A stretch of DNA of 55,913 nucleotides from positions 1 through 55,913 of the forward strand of contig CAYRDY010000003.1 of the NCBI GenBank assembly GCA_964423195.1, given 5' to 3'. How positions within the stretch are numbered: the stretch's first letter is position 1; each line of letters opens with the position of its first letter. The translations under genes were made by a program, and so were the position numbers. Below the pieces are notes generated by a model that was not told the DNA's origin, did no database searches, and saw only the letters and a list, made by a program, of their open reading frames with translations. The DNA comes from CAKRHR01 sp964423195. Lineage in GTDB: Bacteria; Bacillota; Clostridia; Lachnospirales; Lachnospiraceae. This document shows positions 42,983 through 52,098 of the stretch, piece after piece.

Positions 42983-44452
42983 TCAAATATTCTCATTTCC
43001 GCAGTATTTTGGAAATGCTTCCAGCATTCTGACGACATAGCGGTAAGTCCTCTCTGTGGAGGAGATGCTCAGTCTCTCATCCGGTGTATGAATGCCCGTC
43101 ACATTCGGCCCGATCGAGATGATATCGATTCCCGGTATCTTCTCCGAGATCAGTCCGCACTCAAGGCCGGCATGGATGGCATTCATTCTTGGCCTGTGAC
43201 CGTATTGCTGTTCAAAAATGTCACCCGCCATCACGCGCAGCTGTGACTCTCGCCTGTACGCCCAGCCCGGATAATCGCCTCCCCGGACGAAAGTGCCGCC
43301 CATCATCTCCGTCATATATTGGAGCTTATCCGCCAGCAGTTCTTTGCGGGATGCGACACTGCTTCGGATGGCATAGCGCAGCATCACTTCATCCGCTCTC
43401 GTCTCCACCACGCCGAGATTGAGCGATGTCTCGACCAGCCCCGGCAGATCCGCACTCATGTCGCAGACGCCGTTTGGCGCGTTAAACAGCACAAATAATA
43501 TCCGCTGAAGCGCCGACATATGGATGACCTGTCGCGTTGCCGCTTCACTGTCGCAGTGCGCCTCAATGACAATGCCCGGATCAGAGACCCTGTATTCATC
43601 GCGTATTTTATCGGAAATCTCCTCGATCACCGCCTGAAACTGTCCCGCGTCCTCAGGCGCGATACACAGCTCGAGTTTGGCCTCCCTCGGAATCGCGTTG
43701 CCCTTCAGGCCGCCGTTTAGGGAGATGACTGAGACATTCATTTTTTTCAGAAGGTCAAAGAGCACGCGCCCCATCAGCACATTGGCATTGGCGCGCATCT
43801 TGTCGATCTCAACGCCCGAATGGCCGCCGAGCAGCCCACGGATCTCCACACGCGCGCCGATGCCCTCCGCCGCCATATGCGGGGTCTCAAAAATCAGATC
43901 CGCGCCCATGCCGCCCGCGCAGCTCGTGAGAATTGCGCCCTCCTCCTCCGAATCCAGATTGATCATATATTTTCCGCGCAGATCCGATGTGTCCAGAAAG
44001 CGCGCGCCGTCCATCCCGGTCTCCTCCTCCGTCGTGAATATGACTTCAAGCCGCGGATGCCGGATCGTGTCATCATCTAAGATGGCCATGCACATGGCCA
44101 GGGCGATACCGTCATCGCCGCCCAGCGTCGTGCCCTCGGCGTAGACATCATCACCGTCCACTTTTAGCCGTAGGCCGTCCCTCTCAAAATCAAAATCGAC
44201 ATCGGCGTTTTTCTCGCAGACCATATCCATATGCCCCTGCAAGATGAGCGTCGGCGCGCTCTCGTATCCCGCGGAGGCCTCCTTGACGATCACGACGTTA
44301 AAGAGCTCATCCTGGCGTACCCATAAGCCTCTCTCCCGCGCAAAAGATACACAAAAATCGCTGATGGCCTCCACATTGCCGGAACCGTGCGGAATGGCGC
44401 AGATCCGCTCAAAGAAACACATGACGTTTTCAGGTTTCAGATGCTCAAGCAA
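42983..44452 (-). CDS. pepD: Aminoacyl-histidine dipeptidase (PepD, M20 family)
   Basis: A 489-residue metallopeptidase of M20 type that splits dipeptides such as beta-Ala-His or Xaa-His. Zinc-site motifs are LQGHMDMVCE, GGDDGIALA and TTEEETGMDGA, with the lid domain in the middle and HAGLECGLISEK near the end. The start is TTG 44452 behind GGAGGAG. It may act in peptide use. Confidence 0.93.
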   Translation of the reverse strand: MLEHLKPENVMCFFERICAIPHGSGNVEAISDFCVSFARERGLWVRQDELFNVVIVKEASAGYESAPTLILQGHMDMVCEKNADVDFDFERDGLRLKVDGDDVYAEGTTLGGDDGIALAMCMAILDDDTIRHPRLEVIFTTEEETGMDGARFLDTSDLRGKYMINLDSEEEGAILTSCAGGMGADLIFETPHMAAEGIGARVEIRGLLGGHSGVEIDKMRANANVLMGRVLFDLLKKMNVSVISLNGGLKGNAIPREAKLELCIAPEDAGQFQAVIEEISDKIRDEYRVSDPGIVIEAHCDSEAATRQVIHMSALQRILFVLFNAPNGVCDMSADLPGLVETSLNLGVVETRADEVMLRYAIRSSVASRKELLADKLQYMTEMMGGTFVRGGDYPGWAYRRESQLRVMAGDIFEQQYGHRPRMNAIHAGLECGLISEKIPGIDIISIGPNVTGIHTPDERLSISSTERTYRYVVRMLEAFPKYCGNENI

Positions 44453-44465
44453 AATAATCTCCTCC

Positions 44466-45830
44466 TTAATTTCTGAAGCTATGAATCGGTGCGGGGATGC
44501 GCCCGCCGCGATTTACAAACGCGGAACAGTCAAAATCGTTGACTTTCATGATCGGCGCGAATCCCAACAGCCCGCCAAATTCCGCCATATCCCCCACATC
44601 CTTGCCCTGGACGGGGATGATTCTCACGGCGGTCGTCTTCTGGTTGACCATGCCGATGGCCATCTCGTCCGCGATGATACCGGAAATCGTCGATGGCTTT
44701 GTCTTCCCCGGTATGGCGATCATGTCGAGGCCCACCGAACAGACACAGGTCATCGCCTCCAGCTTTTCGAGCGTCAGCGCGTCTGATCGGACGGCATCAA
44801 TCATGCCCTGGTCCTCGGACACCGGAATAAAGGCGCCTGAGAGACCGCCCACATAGGAGGACGCCATCACGCCGCCCTTCTTCACCTGATCATTGAGGAT
44901 CGCCAGAGCGGCTGTCGTCCCCGGCGCGCCGACGCGCTCCAATCCGATCTCCTCCAGAATCTCAGCCACACTGTCCCCGACGGCCGGCGTCGGCGCCAGT
45001 GAGAGATCAACGATGCCAAACGGGATGCCGAGCATCCGCGAGGCCTCCCTGGCCACCAGCTGACCGACGCGCGTCACTTTGAATGCCGTTTTTTTGATCG
45101 TCTCACACAGGGTTCCGAAATCCTGCCCCCTGACCTCCTCGATCGCGCGCTTGACAACGCCCGGCCCGCTGACGCCGACATTGATCACGGCGTCGCCCTC
45201 CGTGACACCGTGAAAGGCGCCAGCCATAAAAGGATTGTCATCCGGCGCGTTGCAGAAGACGACCAGTTTTGTGCAGGCACAGGAGTCCCTGTCCGCCGTC
45301 AGTTTTGCCGCCTCCACGATCTTCTCGCCGAGAAGTTTGACCGCGTCCATGTCGATACCTGTTTTGGTGGAGCCGACATTGACGGAACTGCAGACACACT
45401 CCGTCTGAGAGAGCGTCTCCGGAATCGCCTCGATGAGCAGCCGGTCGCTCTCTGTCATGCCCTTGGAGACAAGTGTCGAAAAACCGCCCAGAAAATTGAC
45501 GCCCACTTTTTTTGCCGCCCTGTCGAGCGTCCTGCCAATCTCCACATAGTCCTTTGCCGAATGACAGCAACTGCCGCCCACCAGCGCGATCGGTGTCACG
45601 GAGATGCGCTTGTTGACGATCGGTATGCCGTATTTCAGCTCGATCTCGCGCCCGACCCTGACAAGATCGCCGGCGACATCCGTGATCTTGCGGTAAATAT
45701 TTTCACAGGTCGTCCTCAGATCCGCGCTGATGCAGTCCAGCAGGCTGATGCCGAGCGTGATCGTGCGCACATCGAGATTGGCTTCCTCTATCATTCGATT
45801 TGTTTCGGTTACTTCAAAAATATTGATCAT
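44466..45830 (-). CDS. PFL family protein (UPF0210/DUF711)
   Basis: A 454-residue protein of the glycyl-radical-like fold family, starting MINIFEVTETNRMIEEANLDVRTIT. The C-terminus ends FVNRGGRIPAPIHSFRN, a region similar to the glycyl-radical loop of pyruvate formate lyase, but no activase is nearby. ATG 45830 has GGAG six bases upstream. It is almost always next to an ACT-domain protein, as here, with a 62-base gap. Confidence 0.92.
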   Translation of the reverse strand: MINIFEVTETNRMIEEANLDVRTITLGISLLDCISADLRTTCENIYRKITDVAGDLVRVGREIELKYGIPIVNKRISVTPIALVGGSCCHSAKDYVEIGRTLDRAAKKVGVNFLGGFSTLVSKGMTESDRLLIEAIPETLSQTECVCSSVNVGSTKTGIDMDAVKLLGEKIVEAAKLTADRDSCACTKLVVFCNAPDDNPFMAGAFHGVTEGDAVINVGVSGPGVVKRAIEEVRGQDFGTLCETIKKTAFKVTRVGQLVAREASRMLGIPFGIVDLSLAPTPAVGDSVAEILEEIGLERVGAPGTTAALAILNDQVKKGGVMASSYVGGLSGAFIPVSEDQGMIDAVRSDALTLEKLEAMTCVCSVGLDMIAIPGKTKPSTISGIIADEMAIGMVNQKTTAVRIIPVQGKDVGDMAEFGGLLGFAPIMKVNDFDCSAFVNRGGRIPAPIHSFRN

Positions 45831-45892
45831 CAAATCTCCATTTTTTCGGCACCGCAAAATGCCCCGATGTCTGAATGTCAGACAGTCAGCGG

Positions 45893-46165
45893 TCATATCC
45901 GGTGCATCGAATTAAAAATATCCTCATGTTGCATTTTGATTCTGACGCCGATTTCCTCGCCGAGCGTGCGCAGCTCCGATGCCATCTCATCAAAGCATTT
46001 CAACGCTCTGCCGGTGTCGACGATCATCATCATATTAAAATATTCCTGCACGATCGTCTGGGAGATATCCAGGATATTGACCTGATTTTCCGCCAGATAG
46101 GTGCATACCTTCGCGATGATACCCACCGTATCTCTGCCGATCACAGTGATAATTGTCTTTTCCAT
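45893..46165 (-). CDS. ACT domain protein (UPF0237)
   Basis: A 90-residue single ACT domain (TIIVTVIGRDTVGIIAKVCTYLAENQVNI-type start: EKTIITVIGRDTVGII). ACT domains bind amino acids or other small ligands. The partner is the PFL family protein, and the pair is conserved in Firmicutes and archaea, probably as regulator and enzyme. Confidence 0.93.
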   Translation of the reverse strand: MEKTIITVIGRDTVGIIAKVCTYLAENQVNILDISQTIVQEYFNMMMIVDTGRALKCFDEMASELRTLGEEIGVRIKMQHEDIFNSMHRI

Positions 46166-46181
46166 ACAAACCTCCTGTCCG

Positions 46182-47009
46182 TCAAATGATGATCAATTCG
46201 GAGGTGCGGTCGCGCGGCGCCACCACAATATCCTCCGCCTTGAAATGATCCGTATAGTCCGGCTCAAACATCGAGAACTGCGCGCCGTTAAACAGCCCAG
46301 TCTCCTGCCGCACCGTGGCAAGCGCCAGTTCCGGATAATTATTTTCTTTGCTCAGATGGCCAAGGACAACCTTTTTCAGCTGATCGTGCATCAGCTCCTT
46401 GATGAGCTGCCCTGCCATCTCATTGCACAGATGCCCTTTCTCGCTGAGGATGCGGCGCTTCAGATAATAGGGATAGGAACCCGCCTGGAGCATGTGGATA
46501 TCATGATTGGCCTCGATATAAAGCACATGGGAATTTTGAAGGTGAGCCACGGTATACTGATCATAAATGCCCAAATCCGTGACCATGCCGATCTGCTGTT
46601 TGCCGCTTTTTACGACATAGCTGACGGGATCCTTGGCGTCATGGGACATCCTGAAGGGCTCAATCTCCAGGCCGCCAACCACAAACGGATGATCCGGCTC
46701 AATCGCCGTAAATAGATCAGCCGGCATCGCGCCAAGCGCATGGGCGCTCAATATCTCGCGGATCGTTTTTTCGGTGGCATAGACATGACATCCGACTTTT
46801 CGCATGACCACGCCCAGCCCCGCGATGTGATCGATATGCTCATGGGTGATCAAAATACCATCGATCTGCTCCGGCGATACGCCAAACTGATTTAAGCCGT
46901 CAAAGATCCGCCGGCCGCTGATTCCGGCATCGATGAGGACATGGCTGCCCCCGCCGCCAACATACAGACAGTTGCCACTGCTGCCGCTGGCGATTGTTCC
47001 AAACTGCAT
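46182..47009 (-). CDS. walJ: MBL-fold metallohydrolase, WalJ/YycJ type
   Basis: A 275-residue hydrolase. The metal ligands are in ITHEHIDHIAGLG (HxHxDH), the aspartate in MVTDLG, and histidines in IEANHD and LGHLSKENN. In B. subtilis YycJ/WalJ is linked to DNA replication-cell division coordination. Here it is not in the walRK operon but beside coaE and polA. ATG 47009 has AGGTGAT upstream. Confidence 0.9.
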   Translation of the reverse strand: MQFGTIASGSSGNCLYVGGGGSHVLIDAGISGRRIFDGLNQFGVSPEQIDGILITHEHIDHIAGLGVVMRKVGCHVYATEKTIREILSAHALGAMPADLFTAIEPDHPFVVGGLEIEPFRMSHDAKDPVSYVVKSGKQQIGMVTDLGIYDQYTVAHLQNSHVLYIEANHDIHMLQAGSYPYYLKRRILSEKGHLCNEMAGQLIKELMHDQLKKVVLGHLSKENNYPELALATVRQETGLFNGAQFSMFEPDYTDHFKAEDIVVAPRDRTSELIII

Positions 47010-47040
47010 CTGGATCACCTTTTCTAAATGTAAACGACGA

Positions 47041-47631
47041 TCATGTCGCAAAGATCGCCGCTAACTGCGTGCGCACATCCTCAAGCGTCGTGTTGTTTAT
47101 GATTATCCTGCGGCAATGCGCCCTGAACGTGTCATCGTCCAGCTGGCTTGCCATCACCGCATCGATCTTTTCATCCGAATAGTTTCTGGTCATCCGAAGC
47201 CGTTCCCGACGGATGGCGACATCCGTATAGACAAACCACAGCTCGTCGCAGACCGTCTCATATCCCGCCTCGATCAAAAGCGCCGCCTCGATCACGATAC
47301 ACGACGCCGTATCCGCCCGTTTCACGGACTCGATTTCCTTAAGAATCGCCGTCCGGACATAGGGATGCGTCTGCTCATTGAGGAGACGACGCTTGGCGTC
47401 GTCGTTAAATATCACGGCGGCCAGCGCGCCCCTGTCCAGTTCGCCGTCCGGGCCGATGACGGACGGCCCAAATGCGCGGACGATATTTTCAAAGCAGATC
47501 TGTCCCTTTTCGCTTAAATGCCTCGCAACCTCGTCCGCCATGATCACATGAGCGCCGAAATCATTTTGCAGAATCTTTAAAACTTCGGATTTCCCGCTGC
47601 CGGCACCGCCGGTGATACCGATGACTCTCAT
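47041..47631 (-). CDS. coaE: Dephospho-CoA kinase
   Basis: A 196-residue kinase, last step of coenzyme A synthesis. The P-loop GGAGSGKSEV is at residues 8-17, with MADEVARH and the CIVIEAALLIEAG motif. It starts three bases after the polA stop; polA-coaE is a conserved Firmicute pair. Confidence 0.95.
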   Translation of the reverse strand: MRVIGITGGAGSGKSEVLKILQNDFGAHVIMADEVARHLSEKGQICFENIVRAFGPSVIGPDGELDRGALAAVIFNDDAKRRLLNEQTHPYVRTAILKEIESVKRADTASCIVIEAALLIEAGYETVCDELWFVYTDVAIRRERLRMTRNYSDEKIDAVMASQLDDDTFRAHCRRIIINNTTLEDVRTQLAAIFAT

Positions 47632-47634
47632 CTC

Positions 47635-50265
47635 TTATTTCGCCTCATACCAGTTATTTCCGGTGTGAATGTCAATCTCCAGAGGAACGGCAAGCGCCGC
47701 AGCGCCCTGCATCTCTCTTTCGAGGATATCACGTACCCGGTCGACTTCATCAATCGATGTCTCAATCAGCAGCTCGTCATGAACCTGTAGAATCAGCCGC
47801 GATTTCATTTGTCCGGCTTTCAGCGCCCGCGAGACATTGATCATGGCAATCTTGATAATATCCGCCGCCGTCCCCTGAATCGGCGCATTCATGGCGATGC
47901 GCTCGCCGAAGGAGCGCTGCGTAAAATTGCTCGATTTCAACTCAGGAATCGGACGCCTGCGGCCAAACATGGTCACGGAATAGCCCTTCTCCCTGGCGCT
48001 GCTGACCGCGTTGTCAAGAAATGACTTGACCTTTGGATAAGTCTTAAAATATTGCTGAATGTAATTCTCCGCTTCTTTTCTGGTGATGCTTAGGTCCTGG
48101 CTCAGCCCGAATGAACTGATGCCGTAGACAATGCCGAAATTGACCGCCTTGGCGTTGCGCCGCAGCTGCGGCGTCACATCCTCCGGCGCCACATGAAACA
48201 CCTGGGAGGCCGTGCTTCGGTGAATATCCATATCCTCCTTATAGGCCTGAATCAGCGCGTCATCGCCGGACATATGGGCCAAAACCCTCAGCTCGATCTG
48301 CGAGTAGTCCGCGTCCATAAATATATAGGAACGCTCCGGCACAAATACCTTGCGGATCTGACGCCCAAGCTCCATTCGGATCGGAATATTCTGAAGATTC
48401 GGCTCGGTGCTGCTGATGCGTCCGGTGGCGGTGATCGTCTGGTTGAATTTCCCGTGGATGCGCCCGTCATCGCCGATATAGCCTTCCAGGCCGTCCGCGT
48501 AGGTCGATTTTAGCTTTGTCAGCTGCCGGTATTCGAGGATCATCGGGACGATTGGATCCTCGCTCCTCAATTTTTCCAGAACCTCGGCCGAGGTTGAGTA
48601 GCCGGTTTTCGTCTTCTTGCCGTATGGCAGGCGCAGTTTCTCAAAGAGAATCACGCCGAGCTGTTTTGGGGAGTTGATATTGAATTTCTCTCCGGCCCGC
48701 TCATAAATCTCATTTTCAACAACCGCGATTCGCTCCGTGAGGCTCTGCCCATAGGCCTGCAGGGCCTCGCGGTTTGCGCGGATGCCGAACCTTTCCATGT
48801 CACTCAGCACAAACACCAGCGGCAGTTCAATGCGCTCGTAGAGTTCAAGCATATCATCCCTGGCGAGCAGTTTTTTTATATTTTCATAGGCCAGCAGCGG
48901 CACCAGGGCCAGATAGCCGACATAATTTTTAAAATTTTCCGGCGACTCTGCCCTGCCCTGGGCCAGTGTCTTTTTTGCAAAGAGATCCGCCCGCGACGGC
49001 AGCGTCCGGCCCAGATAATCCCTGGCGATATCATCATAGGCATAGGTATCTTTGAGGGGATTTAGCAGGTAAGCAGCCAGACCGATGTCAAACACGCGGC
49101 TGCCCTCAGTGATGCCCGCGGCCGCCACATGCGGCTTCAGATCCATAAATATGCCCAATGTGTGAGAGACGAGTCGTCGCAGCTGATCAGACAAAAGATC
49201 TCTGGTCAAGGCACCGCTCTCCTCAATAAAATAAATCTCTGTCCCGGACAGCGCCAGACTTAAACCCGCGGCGCCGTCATCTGTCACATAGGCGATGCCG
49301 ACGCGCTCGGACGCGGCCGCGCGCGAGAAAATATCAAGCGCTTTATCTCTGTTCGATAGACACACGACATGTGAGGCCACACTGGCCTCCGCATCTGTGT
49401 CAATATCAAAACGGCTGAGAATATTTTTAAACTCAAGGCGCTTGAAGATTTTGTAGGCGTCCTCATTATAGATATCGCCGAGCCTCGCCTGTTCCGGATC
49501 GAGTACAAAGCCGCAGTCCGTACATATGGTGGCCAGCTTCTTGCTCAACTGTGCCTGATCATAGTATTGCCTGAGATTCTCAGAGGCTTTTTTCGGCTTG
49601 ATGGCATCGACATGGGCAAACGCGTTCTCAATCGAGTGATAGTCGGCGATGATCCTGGCCGCTGTCTTCTCACCGATTCCCGGCACGCCGGGGATATTAT
49701 CCGAGGTATCTCCCATCAGCGCCTTCATGTCAATAAACTCTGTCGGCGTCACCTGATACCTGGCCTTCACATCCGCCGCAAAATAATCCTCCACTTCCGT
49801 GCCCGTCATCTTTGTCTTCGGAATCCGGATCCGGATATGGTCGGTCGCCAGCTGCAACAGATCACGGTCGCCGGAGATCACCGACACCTCGAAGCCGCTT
49901 CGCTCACACTGCCCTGCCACGGTGCCCAAAATATCGTCCGCCTCAAAGCCCGCCATCTCCATGATGGGAATGCCCATGGCCGTCAATACGTCCTTCATCA
50001 GGGGCACCTGCGCGTGCAGCTCCTCAGGCATGGCCTTTCGCGTGCCCTTGTATGCGTCATACATCTTATGGCGGAATGTCGGCGCGTGGACATCAAACGC
50101 GACCGCCAGATAGCCGGCCTGCTCCTCGTCCAGCACCTTAAACATGATATTTAAAAAGCCATAGACGGCATTCGTATGCAGGCCCTCGGAATTGGTCAGA
50201 TCAGGCACGCCGTAAAAAGCCCTGTTTAAAATGCTGTGCCCGTCAATCAGTACGATCTTCTTCAT
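47635..50265 (-). CDS. polA: DNA polymerase I
   Basis: An 876-residue enzyme. Domains in order: 5' nuclease (VLIDGHSILNRAF, EADDILGT, GDTSDNIPGVPGIG), a 3'-5' exonuclease fold that lacks the catalytic acids (no DxE at the start; GIAYVTDD is seen instead), and the polymerase domain with motif A DYSQIELRVLAHMS, motif B RRNAKAVNFGIVYG and motif C VHDELLIE. Loss of proofreading is common in Firmicute Pol I. ATG 50265 overlaps the preceding anti-sigma-like gene by 23 bases. Confidence 0.96.
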   Translation of the reverse strand: MKKIVLIDGHSILNRAFYGVPDLTNSEGLHTNAVYGFLNIMFKVLDEEQAGYLAVAFDVHAPTFRHKMYDAYKGTRKAMPEELHAQVPLMKDVLTAMGIPIMEMAGFEADDILGTVAGQCERSGFEVSVISGDRDLLQLATDHIRIRIPKTKMTGTEVEDYFAADVKARYQVTPTEFIDMKALMGDTSDNIPGVPGIGEKTAARIIADYHSIENAFAHVDAIKPKKASENLRQYYDQAQLSKKLATICTDCGFVLDPEQARLGDIYNEDAYKIFKRLEFKNILSRFDIDTDAEASVASHVVCLSNRDKALDIFSRAAASERVGIAYVTDDGAAGLSLALSGTEIYFIEESGALTRDLLSDQLRRLVSHTLGIFMDLKPHVAAAGITEGSRVFDIGLAAYLLNPLKDTYAYDDIARDYLGRTLPSRADLFAKKTLAQGRAESPENFKNYVGYLALVPLLAYENIKKLLARDDMLELYERIELPLVFVLSDMERFGIRANREALQAYGQSLTERIAVVENEIYERAGEKFNINSPKQLGVILFEKLRLPYGKKTKTGYSTSAEVLEKLRSEDPIVPMILEYRQLTKLKSTYADGLEGYIGDDGRIHGKFNQTITATGRISSTEPNLQNIPIRMELGRQIRKVFVPERSYIFMDADYSQIELRVLAHMSGDDALIQAYKEDMDIHRSTASQVFHVAPEDVTPQLRRNAKAVNFGIVYGISSFGLSQDLSITRKEAENYIQQYFKTYPKVKSFLDNAVSSAREKGYSVTMFGRRRPIPELKSSNFTQRSFGERIAMNAPIQGTAADIIKIAMINVSRALKAGQMKSRLILQVHDELLIETSIDEVDRVRDILEREMQGAAALAVPLEIDIHTGNNWYEAK

Positions 50266-50791
50266 TGTCACGCTCACCGCCCTCCGGCTCAGTCTCAGGA
50301 ATCTCTGTGTTCCTGACAATCTCATAAAAGCCGGCCTGCTTCCAGGACTCTGAGACCATGGCCTGTTCAACACTTTTTTTGACCGGCTCGGCTTTTGTAT
50401 TGGTAAAGGTAGATTTCACAGTGTTGATCGTCTGCTGTAATATGGCATTGTCCGAGCGGTTCAGCCTGTAAATGCCGATGCCGACGATCACGAGAATGAC
50501 CGCCGAGAGAGCGACGATCATCCGGAATTTGACTTTTTTTGAATGCGCATGCGCGATATCGGCCTTCTGCGCCTCGATATAGCGCTTCAGTTCACCCTTA
50601 AAATCGGAAATATCGGGTGTATCCGCGTCGAGCTGTTTCAAGCCGGAGTAAACGATAAAATAGACCTCAAGCTCGTCATAGCAGCTGCTGCAGTGCTCAA
50701 TATGCTCCAGAAATGCTTCTTTTTGTTCGATCGAAAGTTTATCCTCAATAAACGGGACAATCATAGACTGGGCCTCACGGCAATCCATCAC
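50243..50791 (-). CDS. zf-HC2 anti-sigma-like membrane protein without a neighbouring sigma factor
   Basis: A 182-residue protein. The N-terminal zinc-binding HxxxCxxC motif is in HIEHCSSCYDEL (about 30-41), a single membrane helix spans about residues 91-109 (MIVALSAVILVIVGIGIY), and the rest is outside the cell. This is the form of anti-sigma factors, which normally follow an ECF sigma gene; none is present. It has its own promoter and overlaps polA, so the two are co-transcribed. ATG 50791 or 50788. Confidence 0.78.
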   Translation of the reverse strand: MMDCREAQSMIVPFIEDKLSIEQKEAFLEHIEHCSSCYDELEVYFIVYSGLKQLDADTPDISDFKGELKRYIEAQKADIAHAHSKKVKFRMIVALSAVILVIVGIGIYRLNRSDNAILQQTINTVKSTFTNTKAEPVKKSVEQAMVSESWKQAGFYEIVRNTEIPETEPEGGERDNEEDRTD

Positions 50792-50889
50792 AGCACCTCC
50801 AATACACAGCTGTGGTAATCATGATGCGTCGCCCGCGCGGGGCGTCGCAATGGACAAAGCTGTCCGCCATTCAACCATCTTCAATCTTC

Positions 50890-50918
50890 AATATATCATT
50901 TTTAATGAATCAGCGCAA
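50890..50918 (-). promoter_or_regulatory. Promoter of the anti-sigma-like gene and polA
   Basis: On the minus strand TTGCGC (50918-50913), 17 bases, TATATT (50895-50890) with a TGA extension of the -10. The leader of about 95 bases holds GC-rich hairpins (GCGTCGCCC region near 50826-50848). Confidence 0.5.
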
Positions 50919-51001
50919 GCCGTTTTTGAGCCCGGAGTACAAACCTGACACCCTGGCGGAAGTCTCAAGTGAAGTTTCAGATTAAACTTCAACAAATCAT
51001 C

Positions 51002-51030
51002 TTGACAATTAAAATTTCCGATGTTATGAT
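51002..51030 (+). promoter_or_regulatory. Promoter of tRNA-Leu
   Basis: TTGACA (51002-51007), 17 bases, TATGAT (51025-51030), 14 bases before the tRNA. Confidence 0.85.
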
Positions 51031-51043
51031 AATAAATACGCAA

Positions 51044-51126
51044 GCCGGCGTGTCGGAATGGCAGACGAGGCAGACTCAAAATCTGTTGTGGGCAACCACG
51101 TGCGGGTTCAAGTCCCGCTGCCGGCA
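51044..51126 (+). tRNA. tRNA-Leu(CAA)
   Basis: 83 bases. Acceptor GCCGGCG pairs with TGCCGGC plus discriminator A. The anticodon loop CTCAAAA gives anticodon CAA between GCAGA and TCTGT; a long variable arm (GTGGGCAACCAC) marks a class II tRNA; the T arm is GCGGGTTCAAGTCCCGC. CCA is not encoded. It reads UUG leucine codons. It is a single-gene transcript with its own promoter and terminator. Confidence 0.96.
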
Positions 51127-51131
51127 TTATT

Positions 51132-51180
51132 AAAACCGTCAAAACCCTTGTGAAATCAAGGGTTTGGCGGTTTTATTTTT
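51132..51180. terminator. Rho-independent terminator after tRNA-Leu, probably bidirectional
   Basis: AAAACCGTC and AAACCCTTG pair with CAAGGGTTT and GGCGGTTTT around TGAAAT, then ATTTTT. The reverse strand also ends in TTTTAATAAT, so it could stop the leftward gene that ends at 51191 as well. Confidence 0.85.
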
Positions 51181-51190
51181 CTCGCATCCT

Positions 51191-51946
51191 TTACTCTTTC
51201 AGCCATTTTAGAAAGACCTCCGCGTCCAGCTGGCCCTGGCGCGCCAGAGTCAGATTCTCCCTGGCCTGCTTATACCAGGCCTCAAACTCCTCCCGCGTCA
51301 TGTTGGCCGCACGTTTTCTGGGCTTGGTCATGCGGGCATAATGCGCCTTGTAAGCGCGCGTATAGGCTTGGAGCAGCTCGTCGTTGCGGACATTTTTGGC
51401 AAATGTCTGGGCATAGCCGACCTGCGCGCAGGTCTTGTTGTCAGTGAATATCCTCTGACAGTAATCAATATTTCCCTTCTTCGGCACAAAAAAGCGATGA
51501 CAATTTTTGCAGACCTTGACAAAGAGATTGCGGCGCATCATCTCCAGCCATTCCAGATAGAGACAATCCTCAAGCTCTGACACCATGTACTCAACCACCA
51601 CGTGGTCATCCTCCCGGAGATACTTCATGCCGCAGACGCAGCGGTAGCTGGCAAAATAGGCGGGTGTATCCTCCGGCCGATCTTCCACTATCGCTTCAAA
51701 ATATGCCCTGTAGAGATCCTGATATTTTTTAATCCGGTCAAGCGGCCACTTCACCTTTTCCATCTGCGTCAAATAAGGGTGGATATTTAAATTTATATTA
51801 TCATCACTATCCTCATCTTCGACAAAATTGTAGTGAATGAAATCGAGCAGACAGCAGCCGATCCCCACAAACCGGCCGTGATTGAAACTCACCGTGTCAT
51901 TATCAAGATGAAACTGTATATACATGTATATCTTTTTCTCCGGCAT
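51191..51946 (-). CDS. DUF6076-like protein with zinc-ribbon motif
   Basis: A 251-residue protein of unknown function. The N-terminal half is variable and acidic; the C-terminal half has a likely zinc ribbon (CKNCHRFFVPKKGNIDYC, then TCAQVG) followed by a helical basic tail (ARMTKPRKRAANMTREEFEAWY). Such proteins are often found in Lachnospiraceae accessory regions. AGGAGAAGG precedes the ATG at 51946. Confidence 0.72.
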   Translation of the reverse strand: MPEKKIYMYIQFHLDNDTVSFNHGRFVGIGCCLLDFIHYNFVEDEDSDDNINLNIHPYLTQMEKVKWPLDRIKKYQDLYRAYFEAIVEDRPEDTPAYFASYRCVCGMKYLREDDHVVVEYMVSELEDCLYLEWLEMMRRNLFVKVCKNCHRFFVPKKGNIDYCQRIFTDNKTCAQVGYAQTFAKNVRNDELLQAYTRAYKAHYARMTKPRKRAANMTREEFEAWYKQARENLTLARQGQLDAEVFLKWLKE

Positions 51947-51961
51947 CGTCCTTCTCCTCTT

Positions 51962-51981
51962 TCTATCAGTGTAGTGATAGA
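51962..51981. promoter_or_regulatory. 20-bp inverted repeat, candidate operator
   Basis: TCTATCA (51962-51968) and TGATAGA (51975-51981) are separated by six bases and lie 16 bases before the DUF6076-like start. The arms resemble half sites of tetracycline-type repressor operators, but the spacing differs. Function inferred only. Confidence 0.4.
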
Positions 51982-52034
51982 TTTACTCCCTGATGTTACT
52001 ATATACAATTTTCTACATTTAGTCAACAATAATA

Positions 52035-52078
52035 TAGACGATTTTCGAATAAAATGCTAAGATAGATTCGAAGAAATC
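52035..52078 (+). promoter_or_regulatory. Promoter and inverted repeat before the LysR gene
   Basis: TAGACG (52035-52040) and TGC-TAAGAT (52055-52063, extended -10) with a 17-base spacer. The inverted repeat GATTTTCGAAT (52040-52050) and ATTCGAAGAAATC (52066-52078) flanks the -10, with two TTCGAA palindromes 23 bases apart; this is a good candidate for LysR autorepression. Confidence 0.55.
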
Positions 52079-52098
52079 ATACGAGGGAGGATTTTTTG

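Noticed and set aside
45210..46085. 291-residue plus-strand open frame opposite the PFL and ACT genes
   Set aside because: Histidine- and arginine-rich shadow translation; the minus-strand genes there are well conserved.
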